A DNA stretch of 64,000 nt from Pseudonocardia sp. ICBG1293 (GTDB taxonomy: Bacteria; Actinomycetota; Actinomycetes; Mycobacteriales; Pseudonocardiaceae). The notes beneath the pieces are model-generated. The model was not told the origin of the DNA and made no database searches. It saw nothing but the letters and a program-made list of their open reading frames with translations. The stretch spans positions 248,001 to 312,000 of the forward strand of contig NZ_JAHLEL010000047.1 of the NCBI RefSeq assembly GCF_020131355.1, in the 5' to 3' direction. Shown piece after piece: positions 34,056 through 42,667 of the stretch. Position numbers and translations under genes: made by a program. The first letter of the stretch is position 1, and the number at the start of each line of letters is the position of its first letter.

Positions 34056-35750
34056 TCAGCCTGCCCGGTGGGGCAGGAACGCGTCGTAGGTCCAGGCGTT
34101 CGCGGCCCGGTCGAGGACGACGTCGACCACGGCCGGGCGTCCGCTGGCGAACGCCGACTTCACCGCGTCCACCAGCTCGTCGACGGTCGTCGCCCGCCTG
34201 CCGGGCACGCCCATCCCCTCGGCCACCGCGGCGAAGTCGACCTGGTGGAAGTCGACGCCGATGGTGCGTCCGTCGAAGTGCAGCTCCTGCTCCTGGCGGA
34301 TGTTGCCGTAGCTGGAGTCGTTGAGCACGACGACGCAGACCGGGCCGCCGGTGCGTGCGAGCGTCTCGATCTCGCCCAGGCTCATGCCCAGCGAGCCGTC
34401 GCCGATCAGTGCGAGCACCGGGCGCTCCGGGTCGTCGGCGACCGACGCGATCGCCGCGGGCAGTGCGAAGCCCATGTTCCCGAAGCCGACCGGCTTGATG
34501 TAGCGGTAGGGCGTCGGCATCTCCCAGAGGAACGACCACACGCCGGGGTTGCCGGCGTCCGGGATCAGCACGGCCTCGGACGGGGTGACCTCGCGCAGCG
34601 CGCGCACGACCACCGCCGGGGACACCGTCCCCGGGGTCTGCGGCTCGCGGGACTCCGAGAGCCTCCACCAGTCCTTCTCGGCCTCCTGCAGCTCGGACAC
34701 CCATCCGGCCCGCGACTCCCGCGCCGCCGACGCGCCGGCCGCGGTGGCCTCGACCAGCGAGGTGCAGAAGGCGCCGAGGTCGCCCACGACCCCGGTGGTC
34801 GTCTCGGAGTAGTAGCGCCCGATCATCGACGGGTCCACGTCGACCTGGACGACCGGCGGCAACGGGGTCTTCCACCGCTTCGTGGAGACGGCGTTGAGGC
34901 TGTTGCCCAACGCCAGCACCAGGTCGGACTCGGCCAGCACCCGGCTCGTCAGCGCGGTGCCCATCCGCGACAGTGCCCCGAACACCAGCGGGTGGTCGGT
35001 CGGGACGGCGCCCATGCCGTTGAACGTGGTGATCACCGGGATGCTCAGTGCGTCGGCCAGCGCCAGCACGTCCTCGGCGCCCTTGGCCCGGTTGCCGCCG
35101 TTGCCGACCCAGATCACCGGGCGCTCGGCGGCCAGGACCCGCTCGGCGACCTCGGTGATCGCTGCCGGAGCCGGCACCGGGCGGGTGCCGACCCAGTCGC
35201 GTGAGGGGTGCCGGGCGGGCACCGCGGGCGGGGCGTCGACCACGTTCTCGATGGTGTCGCGGGCGAAGTCCAGGTGCACCGGACCGGGGTTGCCGGTCAT
35301 GGCCACCACGTAGGACTCCTCCATCGCCTGCTTGATCGACGAGGCGTGCGCGACGAGCCGGCTGTACTTGGTGAAGGGCTCGAAGATCTTGACGTGGTCG
35401 GCGTTCTGCGCGTCGTCCTTGTGGATGTTCTCGCCGTGGTTGTTGCAGGTGATGATGATCGCCAGACTGGAGTCGCGGAACGCGCCGCCGACACCGGTCA
35501 GCAGGTTGGTCGCCCCGGGTCCCGTGGTCGCGATCGCGACGGCCGGGGTCCCCGTGAGACGCCCGTAGGCGTCGGCCATCACCGCGGCCGCGTTCTCGTG
35601 CCGGGTGTGGACCATCTCGATGCCGGGGGTGTCGATGATCGCGTCGGTGATGGCCAGGGTCTGGCCACCGACCACGCCGAAGACGTGCCGGACCCCCAGC
35701 GACTCGAGCATCTTCACGACCAACTGGCCGCCGGTCATCTTCTCCGACAT
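34056..35750 (-). CDS. Thiamine-diphosphate-dependent enzyme, acetolactate-synthase-like
   Basis: 564 residues in three domains. The PYR domain has the cofactor-activating Glu52 in T-R-H-E-N-A-A-A-V, and the PP domain has the metal/TPP motif G-D-G-S (450-453) with N-D-S-S-Y-G-N (477-483). Such enzymes perform 2-oxo-acid decarboxylation, carboligation or cleavage of 2-hydroxyacyl-CoA. With CoA transferases beside it, oxalyl-CoA decarboxylase or 2-hydroxyacyl-CoA lyase-like chemistry is attractive, but the N-terminal motifs (F-G-V-V-G-G-Q, T-T-G-P-G-A-T-N) look more like the acetolactate synthase branch. ATG 35750 has GGAAGGA upstream. 39 bases separate it from the transporter gene. Confidence 0.85.
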   Translation of the reverse strand: MSEKMTGGQLVVKMLESLGVRHVFGVVGGQTLAITDAIIDTPGIEMVHTRHENAAAVMADAYGRLTGTPAVAIATTGPGATNLLTGVGGAFRDSSLAIIITCNNHGENIHKDDAQNADHVKIFEPFTKYSRLVAHASSIKQAMEESYVVAMTGNPGPVHLDFARDTIENVVDAPPAVPARHPSRDWVGTRPVPAPAAITEVAERVLAAERPVIWVGNGGNRAKGAEDVLALADALSIPVITTFNGMGAVPTDHPLVFGALSRMGTALTSRVLAESDLVLALGNSLNAVSTKRWKTPLPPVVQVDVDPSMIGRYYSETTTGVVGDLGAFCTSLVEATAAGASAARESRAGWVSELQEAEKDWWRLSESREPQTPGTVSPAVVVRALREVTPSEAVLIPDAGNPGVWSFLWEMPTPYRYIKPVGFGNMGFALPAAIASVADDPERPVLALIGDGSLGMSLGEIETLARTGGPVCVVVLNDSSYGNIRQEQELHFDGRTIGVDFHQVDFAAVAEGMGVPGRRATTVDELVDAVKSAFASGRPAVVDVVLDRAANAWTYDAFLPHRAG

Positions 35751-35789
35751 GGGGATGTCCTTCCGTAGCACGAGAGCGGGTTGCAGGGT

Positions 35790-37172
35790 TCAGGAGGTAC
35801 CGGCGGGCCGGTCGGCGGTGGCGGGGTCGACGATGTCGTCGCGGTGGGTCTCCCGGGACAGGACCGCGCACCAGGCCCCGACACCGAGCATCGCGATGGT
35901 GATCAGCACGACCGGCCAGGGATCACCGCCGGTCGAGATCAGCAGTGAGGTGGCCACGTAGGGCCAGAGGCCGACGACCATGCTCGGCAGCTGCGCGGCC
36001 ATCGAGATCCCGGTGTAGCGGGTCCGGGTGCTGAACAGCTCGGAGAACATCGCGGGCTGCACCCCGTAGAGCGCGCCGATGCCGATCGAGTAGGCCACCA
36101 CCATCATGAGCACGACCAGGGGGAACGAGTTCGTGTCCAGGATCAGGAAGATCGGCCACGTCATCACCGCCGCGACCCCGGCGCCGAGCAGGTAGACCGG
36201 GCGACGGCCGATCCGGTCGGACAGCCGTCCCATGAGGTAGTAGGTGACGATGGCGACGCCTGCGGCGATGCAGCTCGCCCAGAGCACGTCGGAACGGTCC
36301 AGATCGGTGTAGTTGGCCGCGTAGGTCAGGACGAACGTGAGCAGCACGTAGCCGAAGACGCCCTCCCCGAGCCGCAGCCCCATCGCGATCAGCAGGGGGC
36401 GGCGCTCGAGGCGCAGCAGGCGCCGGAGCGGGATCTGCTCCTCCACCGGGGCCGCACCCTCGGCCTTCGCGGTCGCGGCGGCCTCCTGCGCCGCGACGAA
36501 GGCGGGGGTCTCGGTCAGCCGCATCCGGATGAACAGGCCGACGGCGACCAGCACGATGCTGATCAGGAACGGGATCCGCCAGCCCCAGCTGAACAGCTGC
36601 TCGTCGGGCAGCATCGCGACCAGGCCGAACACACCGGTCGCGGCCACCAGACCGATCGCGTTGCCGATCTGCGGGGCGCTGCCGTAGGCACCGCGCCGGC
36701 CCTCGGGGGCGTACTCCACCGCGACCAGCGCCGCGCCGCCCCATTCACCACCGACGCCGAAGCCCTGCACGATGCGCAGGAGCACCAGCAGGATCGGGGC
36801 GAGCACCCCGACCTGGGCCGTCGTGGGGAGCAGGCCCATGAGGAACGTCGCGATCCCCATCATCATCAACGTGGTGACCAGGGCGCCCTTGCGACCGAGC
36901 CGGTCACCGATGTGGCCGAAGACGATGCCGCCCAGCGGGCGGGCGAAGAACCCGACACCGAAGACCGCGAACGCCGCCAGGGTGCCGGCCAGCGGGTCCT
37001 CGCTGGGGAAGAACAACGCGCCGAAGACGAGCACCGACGCGGTGCCGAAGATGAAGTAGTCGTACCACTCGATCGCCGTCCCGACGAGGCTGGCGACGGC
37101 GGCACGGCGGGCGAGTGCGGTGCGCTCGGCGTCGGTCTGCGGGGGCCGCGCGGGCGCGGGGGTTGTGCTCAC
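35790..37172 (-). CDS. MHS-family MFS transporter (carboxylate/proton symporter)
   Basis: 460 residues, 12 predicted membrane segments. I-E-W-Y-D-Y-F-I-F-G-T-A and G-G-E-W-G-G are hallmarks of the metabolite:H+ symporter family, which includes ketoglutarate, citrate and shikimate permeases. G-H-I-G-D-R-L-G-R-K is the loop-2 motif. I chose GTG 37172 (GGAG five bases upstream). The longer frame runs through the promoter. First gene of the leftward operon, so import is tied to the TPP enzyme, CoA transferase and kinase. A paralogue lies at 40717. Confidence 0.87.
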   Translation of the reverse strand: MSTTPAPARPPQTDAERTALARRAAVASLVGTAIEWYDYFIFGTASVLVFGALFFPSEDPLAGTLAAFAVFGVGFFARPLGGIVFGHIGDRLGRKGALVTTLMMMGIATFLMGLLPTTAQVGVLAPILLVLLRIVQGFGVGGEWGGAALVAVEYAPEGRRGAYGSAPQIGNAIGLVAATGVFGLVAMLPDEQLFSWGWRIPFLISIVLVAVGLFIRMRLTETPAFVAAQEAAATAKAEGAAPVEEQIPLRRLLRLERRPLLIAMGLRLGEGVFGYVLLTFVLTYAANYTDLDRSDVLWASCIAAGVAIVTYYLMGRLSDRIGRRPVYLLGAGVAAVMTWPIFLILDTNSFPLVVLMMVVAYSIGIGALYGVQPAMFSELFSTRTRYTGISMAAQLPSMVVGLWPYVATSLLISTGGDPWPVVLITIAMLGVGAWCAVLSRETHRDDIVDPATADRPAGTS

Positions 37173-37379
37173 GATGACTCCGTTGTCGTGAGGGGGCGGG
37201 CTCGCCGATACCGCGGCGACGTTGTCTAGATCGCTAGACTCATCGAGCACAACACACCGCCCCCCTGTCGTCAAGGTGTGCGCCGACGGTCCGATCCGAG
37301 CCCCCTCTTGACGGACGCCTTCCGGCATGTCTCAATCGATTTGAGTAGACGTCTAGCTTTTTGCGACGAGGAGGTCGCC
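37173..37379. promoter_or_regulatory. Divergent promoter with palindromic operator candidates
   Basis: The 207 bases between the MHS transporter and CoA transferase B hold three symmetric elements in a local AT-richer island. These are GTCTAG-ATCG-CTAGAC (37224-37239), CTCAA-TCGAT-TTGAG (37331-37345) and TAGACGTCTA (37346-37355), the last two directly abutting about 25 bases before the ATG at 37380. The GTCTA/TAGAC half-sites resemble those of HutC-type GntR regulators such as the one at 30504-31217. Both halves of the catabolic cluster could be controlled here. Confidence 0.6.
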
Positions 37380-38597
37380 ATGGCACCGGACCACCAGTCC
37401 CCCGCATCGGAGCAGTCCGGTGCGCTCGACGGCCTGCGGGTACTGGACCTGTCCCGCTTCATCGCCGGCCCGTTGTGCTGCCAGATCCTCGGTGACATGG
37501 GCGCCGAGGTCGTCAAGGTCGAACGTCCCGGTGGCGAGGACGGCCGGCGGCACCGGCCGTTCCACCAGGGACACAGCCTCTACCCGATGATGTTCAACCG
37601 GAACAAGCACGGGATCACCCTCGACACCCGGCACCCCGAGGCGCCCGGGATCCTCGAGCAGCTCGTCGCGTGCAGCGACGTGGTGGTCGAGAACTTCCGG
37701 CCGGGCACCCTCGCAAGGATGGGCATCGGGTGGGAGCGGATCCACGAGATCAACCCGCGGACCGTGCTCGTGTCCATCTCCGGGTACGGGCAGACCGACC
37801 CGAACCGGGACCGCGCGCTGTTCGACGCGATCGCCCAGGCCGGGTCCGGGCTCATGAGTATGACCGGCGAGGCCGACGGCGGGCCGACGATGGCCGGTGC
37901 CTTCCTCGCCGACCACACCGCGGGCTTCCACGGGGTGATCGGGGCGTTGACGGCACTGGCCGCGCGCGGGCGCACCGGGCTCGGCCAGCACGTCGACATC
38001 GCCTGCATGGACGCGCTGTTCGCGTGCATGGGCACGCTGCCCAGCGCCTGGGCGATGCTGGGCGAGACCGGTGGGCGCACCGGGAACCGGGACCAGATCA
38101 CGGTGCCCGCCAACACCTTCCCCACCGCCGACGGGTACGTCTACCTGCACGCCGGCACGGACGCGCTGTTCCCGCGCCTCGCCGCCGCGATGGGCGACCC
38201 CGAGCTCGCCGAGGACCCCCGGTTCCGTGGCCAGGCCGACCGGCTGGCACACGTCGACGCCCTCGAGGACATCGTGCGCGGCTGGACCCGCCGGGACCCC
38301 ACGTCGACGGTCTGCGACCGGCTGGCCGCGGCCGGGATCCCGTCGTCACCGGTCGCCACGATCGCCGAGGCGACCGACTCGGCACAGGTCAGGGCCCGCG
38401 AGATGATGATCGAGGTCGAGCACCCGGAGCTGGGCACGCTGACGCTGCCGGGGATGCCGATCAAGCTGGGCGCGACGCCTGCGCGCGCCCGCAAGGCGCC
38501 CCCGACCGCCGGCGAGGACAACGCCGCGGTCTACGGCCGTCTGCTGGGTTTCGACGGCGAGCGGATGCGCGCGCTCGCCGACGCCGGCGCCATCTGA
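37380..38597 (+). CDS. CaiB/BaiF-family CoA transferase (paralogue B)
   Basis: 405 residues, ATG 37380 with GAGGAGG upstream. Family motifs V-L-D-L-S-R-F-I-A-G-P-L and M-G-A-E-V-V-K-V-E-R-P. The expected catalytic Asp178 lies in F-L-A-D-H-T-A-G. It opens the rightward operon, 40 bases before the first double-hotdog gene, and its N-terminal 60 residues closely resemble paralogues A and C. It probably activates the imported acid by CoA transfer. Confidence 0.9.
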   Translation: MAPDHQSPASEQSGALDGLRVLDLSRFIAGPLCCQILGDMGAEVVKVERPGGEDGRRHRPFHQGHSLYPMMFNRNKHGITLDTRHPEAPGILEQLVACSDVVVENFRPGTLARMGIGWERIHEINPRTVLVSISGYGQTDPNRDRALFDAIAQAGSGLMSMTGEADGGPTMAGAFLADHTAGFHGVIGALTALAARGRTGLGQHVDIACMDALFACMGTLPSAWAMLGETGGRTGNRDQITVPANTFPTADGYVYLHAGTDALFPRLAAAMGDPELAEDPRFRGQADRLAHVDALEDIVRGWTRRDPTSTVCDRLAAAGIPSSPVATIAEATDSAQVRAREMMIEVEHPELGTLTLPGMPIKLGATPARARKAPPTAGEDNAAVYGRLLGFDGERMRALADAGAI

Positions 38598-38637
38598 CCG
38601 ATCCCCCCGCCCCGAACCGAGAACGAGGAGCACCGCC

Positions 38638-39675
38638 ATGATCTGGCGCGACCTGACCGACCCGCGCGTGGTCGCGGACGGCATCGACCCCGAGGCCGGG
38701 CTGAAGGAGCCGGTCTTCGAGAACCTCGAGATACCCGAGGCGCTCGGCCCGGTGACGCTGGTCGTCGACGACCACAAGATCAAGCGTTACGCCTTCACCC
38801 AGGACGACCACCACCCCTGGCACCTGCACGACAGCCCGTTCGGCGGCCGGGTCGCGCACGCCGGGCTGCTCTCGAACGACCTCGTCCAGCTGTTCACGAC
38901 CCGCTACGCGGCGAGCCGGACGGTCGGGCTGCACACCGAGGAACAGCTCTGGTTCGACAGCCCCGCGCTCCTGGGCGACGAGGTGACCCTCTCCGGCACC
39001 TACACCCAGAGCTACACCCGCCGCGGCCAGGACTACGTCGTGATGGAGGCCGGGGCCACCGGCCCGGACGGCCGGAGCATCCTGCGCCACCGCGGCGTCG
39101 AGATCCTGCGCACCCGTCCCGGCGACGTCGCGGGCCGCGGCTCGACCGGCGACGGCGGCTCCGGCCGGGTCGGGGGGACCGCGGACCCGACGCTGCCGGT
39201 CGCGCACATCGGTACCGACTCCGTCGTACCCGGCGCGGCGCTGCCCGCGATGGCGTTCACGATCACCCAGGAGCAGGCCTCGGTGTTCTCGCGGTGCGGG
39301 GAGTACGTCCGCAACGTGCACTCCGACCTCGCCGTCGCCCGCGACGGCGGCCTGCGCATCCCGATCGTCCAGGGCCAGCAGCAGTGCGGCCTGGTCACCG
39401 CGATGCTGACCCGGTTCTTCGGTGCGTCCTTCCTCACCGGTGGCTGGCTCCGGGTCAAGTTCGTCGCCCCGGTGGAGGTCTTCGAACCGCTGGAGGTCGG
39501 CGGCGTCGTCACCGGCGTCACCCCCACCGGTGACGGCGGTGCCGACATCGCCGCCGAGGTCTGGGTCCGTCGCGCCGACGGCCGGCTGTCCACCGTCGGC
39601 TGGACGAGCGCCGGCGTCCCCGCCGGCGCCACCGGAGCGGAACCCGAGCTTCCCGCCACCCCCGCCCACCGGTGA
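38638..39675 (+). CDS. Double-hotdog MaoC-like hydratase (copy 1)
   Basis: 345 residues forming two hotdog units. The first unit keeps the hydratase motif: Y-A-F-T-Q-D-D-H-H-P-W-H, with candidate Asp57 and His62. The second has R-N-V-H-S-D and Q-G-Q-Q-Q-C-G-L. Similar two-unit proteins hydrate or dehydrate acyl-CoAs such as mesaconyl-CoA or beta-hydroxyacyl-CoA. It shares Y-x-x-x-Y-x-R-R-G-Q-x-Y-V-V-M-E-A with the following gene, evidence of tandem duplication. Good SD (GAGGAG) before ATG 38638. In the pathway it would act after CoA activation. Confidence 0.82.
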   Translation: MIWRDLTDPRVVADGIDPEAGLKEPVFENLEIPEALGPVTLVVDDHKIKRYAFTQDDHHPWHLHDSPFGGRVAHAGLLSNDLVQLFTTRYAASRTVGLHTEEQLWFDSPALLGDEVTLSGTYTQSYTRRGQDYVVMEAGATGPDGRSILRHRGVEILRTRPGDVAGRGSTGDGGSGRVGGTADPTLPVAHIGTDSVVPGAALPAMAFTITQEQASVFSRCGEYVRNVHSDLAVARDGGLRIPIVQGQQQCGLVTAMLTRFFGASFLTGGWLRVKFVAPVEVFEPLEVGGVVTGVTPTGDGGADIAAEVWVRRADGRLSTVGWTSAGVPAGATGAEPELPATPAHR

Positions 39676-39734
39676 GTGGTGGTCGCGGCCCGGACACGAC
39701 CAGCACCCACGCCCCACGACCCACAGGAGGACCC

Positions 39735-40709
39735 ATGACGACCACCGAGCAGCCCGCGACCGTCGGCGGCACCACGACCCCGTGGTGGACCGGCACCAAG
39801 GCGGCCCTGTACGAGAACATCGAGATCGGCGAGCAGTTCGGGCCGTTCGAGATCACCGTCGACGACCGGCTGGTGCGCAACTACGTCTTCGCCCAGGACG
39901 ATCCGACGGCCGCCGCACTCACCCACGACGGCGCACCGGCAGCACACCCGGCGCTGCTCTGCAACGAGCTGCTGTTCCTCTTCTACGCCAACTACGACGG
40001 CAACACCGCCGAGGGTCTGCACACCCACGAGGACATCGCGTTCCACTCCCCCATCCGGATCGGTGAGAAGGTGACCATCGGGGGCCGGTACGTCGAGACC
40101 TACGAACGTCGCGGCCAGGGCTACGTGGTGATGGAGGCCGAGGCGCGGGGTGCGGACGGCCGCCTCCTGGTCACCCGGCGCGGGACCGAGATCATGCACA
40201 CCCGGGCGGCCGACGTCGTCGGTGGCTCGCGCGCCCCCGCCCCGGCGCGGCCGGTGACCGGCGAGACGCTCGACCTCGAGCCGGCCGGGCGGGCGTCGTT
40301 CGCCCTGGACGCGCGCACCCCGCTCGCCCCGGCCGCCACCCGGATCTCCCAGGAGCAGATGTACGTCTTCTCCTGGGGCGGCCGCGGCTTCTCCAACATC
40401 CACACCGACGCCGCCGGTGCGCGGAAGGTCGGGATGGACCGGACCGTCGCACAGGCCATGCAGCAGATCGGCTACCTGAGCCGGATGTGCACCGCGTTCC
40501 ACGGTCCGTCGTTCGTCACCGGCGGGCACCTCTCGGTCAAGTTCATCCACCCGTTCTACGTCGACGACCTGGTCACCGCGCGCGGCGCGGTGCTCGGCCC
40601 GGTCGACCACGACGGCGCCCGGCACCTTGAGAGCGAGGTCTGGGTGGAGAACGAGGCCGGTGTGAAGACCGCCGTCGGCTGGGCGCACGCCCCCGTCGTG
40701 GAGGGCTGA
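39735..40709 (+). CDS. Double-hotdog MaoC-like protein (copy 2)
   Basis: 324 residues, ATG 39735 after AGGAGG. It aligns with copy 1 over most of its length (Y-E-R-R-G-Q-G-Y-V-V-M-E-A versus Y-T-R-R-G-Q-D-Y-V-V-M-E-A). The N-terminal unit has lost the D-x-x-P-x-H pattern (D-D-P-T-A-A-A-L-T-H-D), whereas the C-terminal unit keeps S-N-I-H-T-D. The catalytic site may therefore be in the second unit, or the protein may be a partner subunit of copy 1. It lies seven bases before the MHS transporter. Confidence 0.8.
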   Translation: MTTTEQPATVGGTTTPWWTGTKAALYENIEIGEQFGPFEITVDDRLVRNYVFAQDDPTAAALTHDGAPAAHPALLCNELLFLFYANYDGNTAEGLHTHEDIAFHSPIRIGEKVTIGGRYVETYERRGQGYVVMEAEARGADGRLLVTRRGTEIMHTRAADVVGGSRAPAPARPVTGETLDLEPAGRASFALDARTPLAPAATRISQEQMYVFSWGGRGFSNIHTDAAGARKVGMDRTVAQAMQQIGYLSRMCTAFHGPSFVTGGHLSVKFIHPFYVDDLVTARGAVLGPVDHDGARHLESEVWVENEAGVKTAVGWAHAPVVEG

Positions 40710-40716
40710 GACCACG

Positions 40717-42039
40717 ATGTCCGGGACCACCGAGCCGGCCGGGCCGCCGGCCGACACCGGGGAGAGGGCCGGACCGGGCACGATCCGCCGGGTCGCCGCT
40801 GCCAGCCTCGTCGGGACCATGGTCGAGTGGTACGACTACTTCATCTTCGGTACGGCGTCGGCGATCGTGTTCAACCGGATCTTCTTCCCGGGCCTGGACC
40901 CGGCCATCGGGACGCTCGCCGCGTTCGCGACGCTCGGCGTGGGGTTCCTGGCCCGCCCGCTCGGGGCGGTGGTCATCGGACACTACGGCGACCGGATCGG
41001 TCGCAAGTCGATGCTGGTGCTGACGCTGCTGGTGATGGGCGTCGCGACCTTCGCCATCGGCCTGCTGCCGACCTACCAGACCATCGGGATCTGGGCCCCG
41101 GTGCTACTGGTGTTCCTGCGGCTGGTGCAGGGGTTCGGCGTCGGCGGTGAGTGGGGCGGCGCCGTGCTCATGGTCGTCGAACACGCGCCGCCGAGGCAGC
41201 GCGGTTTCTGGGGCACCTTCCCGCAGATCGGCAACGCGCTCGGGCTGATCGCCGCGACCGGGATCTTCGCGTTGTTCACGCTGCTGCCCGAGGAGCAGTT
41301 CCTGTCCTGGGGCTGGCGGATCCCGTTCCTGCTCAGCGCGGTGATGCTCGCGGTCGGCCTCTACATCCGGCTGGCGGTCAGCGAGTCGCCGTCGTTCGAG
41401 AAGCTCAAGCGCGCGCAGAAGCAGGTGGCGCTGCCGATCGTCGAGGTGTTCCGCACGCAGTGGCGCAGCGTCCTGACCACGATCGGCCTGCGCAGCTCCG
41501 AGGGCGTGTTCTCCTACATCATCCTGACCTTCGCGCTGTCCTACGCGACCGGGAACCTGGACCTGCCCCGCACCCCGATCCTGCTGGCGACGACGGTCGC
41601 GGCGGCCTGCATCGCGATCGCGTACCCGCTGTTCGGGCTGCTCTCCGACCGGGTGGGTCGGCGGCCGGTGTACCTGTTCGGCGCCGTGTTCACCCTGGTG
41701 TTCGCGTTCCCCTTCACCTGGTTGCTGGAGAGCGGCTCGATGGTGCTGCTGTGGCTGGCGATGATCGTCGGCTACGTGTTCGCCATCGGCTCCACCTACG
41801 CGGTGCAGCCGGCGCTGTTCTCCGAGCTGTTCAGCACCAGAGTGCGCTACACCGGCATCTCGGTCGGCCAGCAGCTCGCCTCGGTCGTCACCAGCGGGCT
41901 CGCCCCGACGGTCGCCGCCGCGCTGACCATCTGGTCCGGTGGTGCGCTGTGGCCGGTCGCGGTCTACGTCGCGGCGTCGGCGGTGGTCACCATCGCGACG
42001 GTCGCCTGCACCCGCGAGACCTACCGCGGCGCGGTCTGA
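40717..42039 (+). CDS. MHS-family MFS transporter (paralogue)
   Basis: 440 residues with V-E-W-Y-D-Y-F-I-F-G-T-A, G-G-E-W-G-G and G-D-R-I-G-R-K-S, all MHS markers, and 12 hydrophobic segments. Close paralogue of the gene at 35790 on the other arm. Located seven bases after the hotdog gene and 45 bases before the TRAP genes, so one operon contains two kinds of importer. A proton symporter for a carboxylate is the best guess. Confidence 0.88.
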   Translation: MSGTTEPAGPPADTGERAGPGTIRRVAAASLVGTMVEWYDYFIFGTASAIVFNRIFFPGLDPAIGTLAAFATLGVGFLARPLGAVVIGHYGDRIGRKSMLVLTLLVMGVATFAIGLLPTYQTIGIWAPVLLVFLRLVQGFGVGGEWGGAVLMVVEHAPPRQRGFWGTFPQIGNALGLIAATGIFALFTLLPEEQFLSWGWRIPFLLSAVMLAVGLYIRLAVSESPSFEKLKRAQKQVALPIVEVFRTQWRSVLTTIGLRSSEGVFSYIILTFALSYATGNLDLPRTPILLATTVAAACIAIAYPLFGLLSDRVGRRPVYLFGAVFTLVFAFPFTWLLESGSMVLLWLAMIVGYVFAIGSTYAVQPALFSELFSTRVRYTGISVGQQLASVVTSGLAPTVAAALTIWSGGALWPVAVYVAASAVVTIATVACTRETYRGAV

Positions 42040-42084
42040 GCCACCCACCCCCATCCCGCTCGCACCCCGACCCAGGGAGTTCCC

Positions 42085-42666
42085 GTGACCGACGACGACG
42101 TCGCCACCTCCGCCCCACCCGGCCGTGCCGGGCCGGTCCACCTCCTGCTCGACCGCTACCACCGGGTGACCCCGGTCCTGGACAGGATCACGATCGGCGC
42201 CGCCGTCACCCTGGTCACGACCGGGGTACTGGTCACCGCGCTGTCGGTGGCCGCCCGCAAGCTCCCGCTCCTGCCCTCGATGTCGTGGGCGTCCGAGCTG
42301 ACGACGTTCTGCCTGGTGGCCGCCGTGCTGCTGGTACTGCCGCAGGGGCTGCGGCAGAACACGCAGATGGCCGTCACCGTGCTCACCGACCGGCTGGGCG
42401 ACCGCGGCTTCCAGAGACTGACCGCGGTGAACCAGGTGCTCTCGGCCGTCCTGTTCGCAGTGCTGGCCTGGTTCGGCACCGAGATGGTGCTGCTCCAGCA
42501 GGCCGGCCACAGCCCGCAGCTGGGGCTGTCGATGGCCGTGCCGTACCTGGTCCTCGTGGTGTCGGCGGTGCTGATGCTGTTCGAGACCGTCGTCCGGTTC
42601 ACCGAGGCGCTGCTCGGCCGCGCACCGCGCGGCCCGGTGGCCACCGACGACCCCGTGGAGGTCTGA
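42085..42666 (+). CDS. dctQ: TRAP transporter small permease (DctQ)
   Basis: 193 residues, GTG start with AGGGAG upstream. Four hydrophobic helices are evident: around 36-56, 68-88, 115-135 and 145-165, with W-A-S-E-L-T-T-F between the first two, as in DctQ proteins. It forms the membrane complex with DctM, supporting sodium-driven uptake of carboxylates. It is followed by DctM after one base and DctP after that, the standard set. Confidence 0.85.
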   Translation: MTDDDVATSAPPGRAGPVHLLLDRYHRVTPVLDRITIGAAVTLVTTGVLVTALSVAARKLPLLPSMSWASELTTFCLVAAVLLVLPQGLRQNTQMAVTVLTDRLGDRGFQRLTAVNQVLSAVLFAVLAWFGTEMVLLQQAGHSPQLGLSMAVPYLVLVVSAVLMLFETVVRFTEALLGRAPRGPVATDDPVEV

Positions 42667-42667
42667 G

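Noticed and set aside
34056..35750. Naming the TPP enzyme as oxalyl-CoA decarboxylase
   Set aside because: Neighbouring CoA transferases invite it, but its N-terminal motifs look more like the acetolactate synthase branch, so no specific name was given.
31312..35871. A 1519-codon minus-strand open frame
   Set aside because: It encodes the kinase only at its 3' end. Upstream it is a GC-rich shadow of the CoA-transferase and TPP-enzyme genes.
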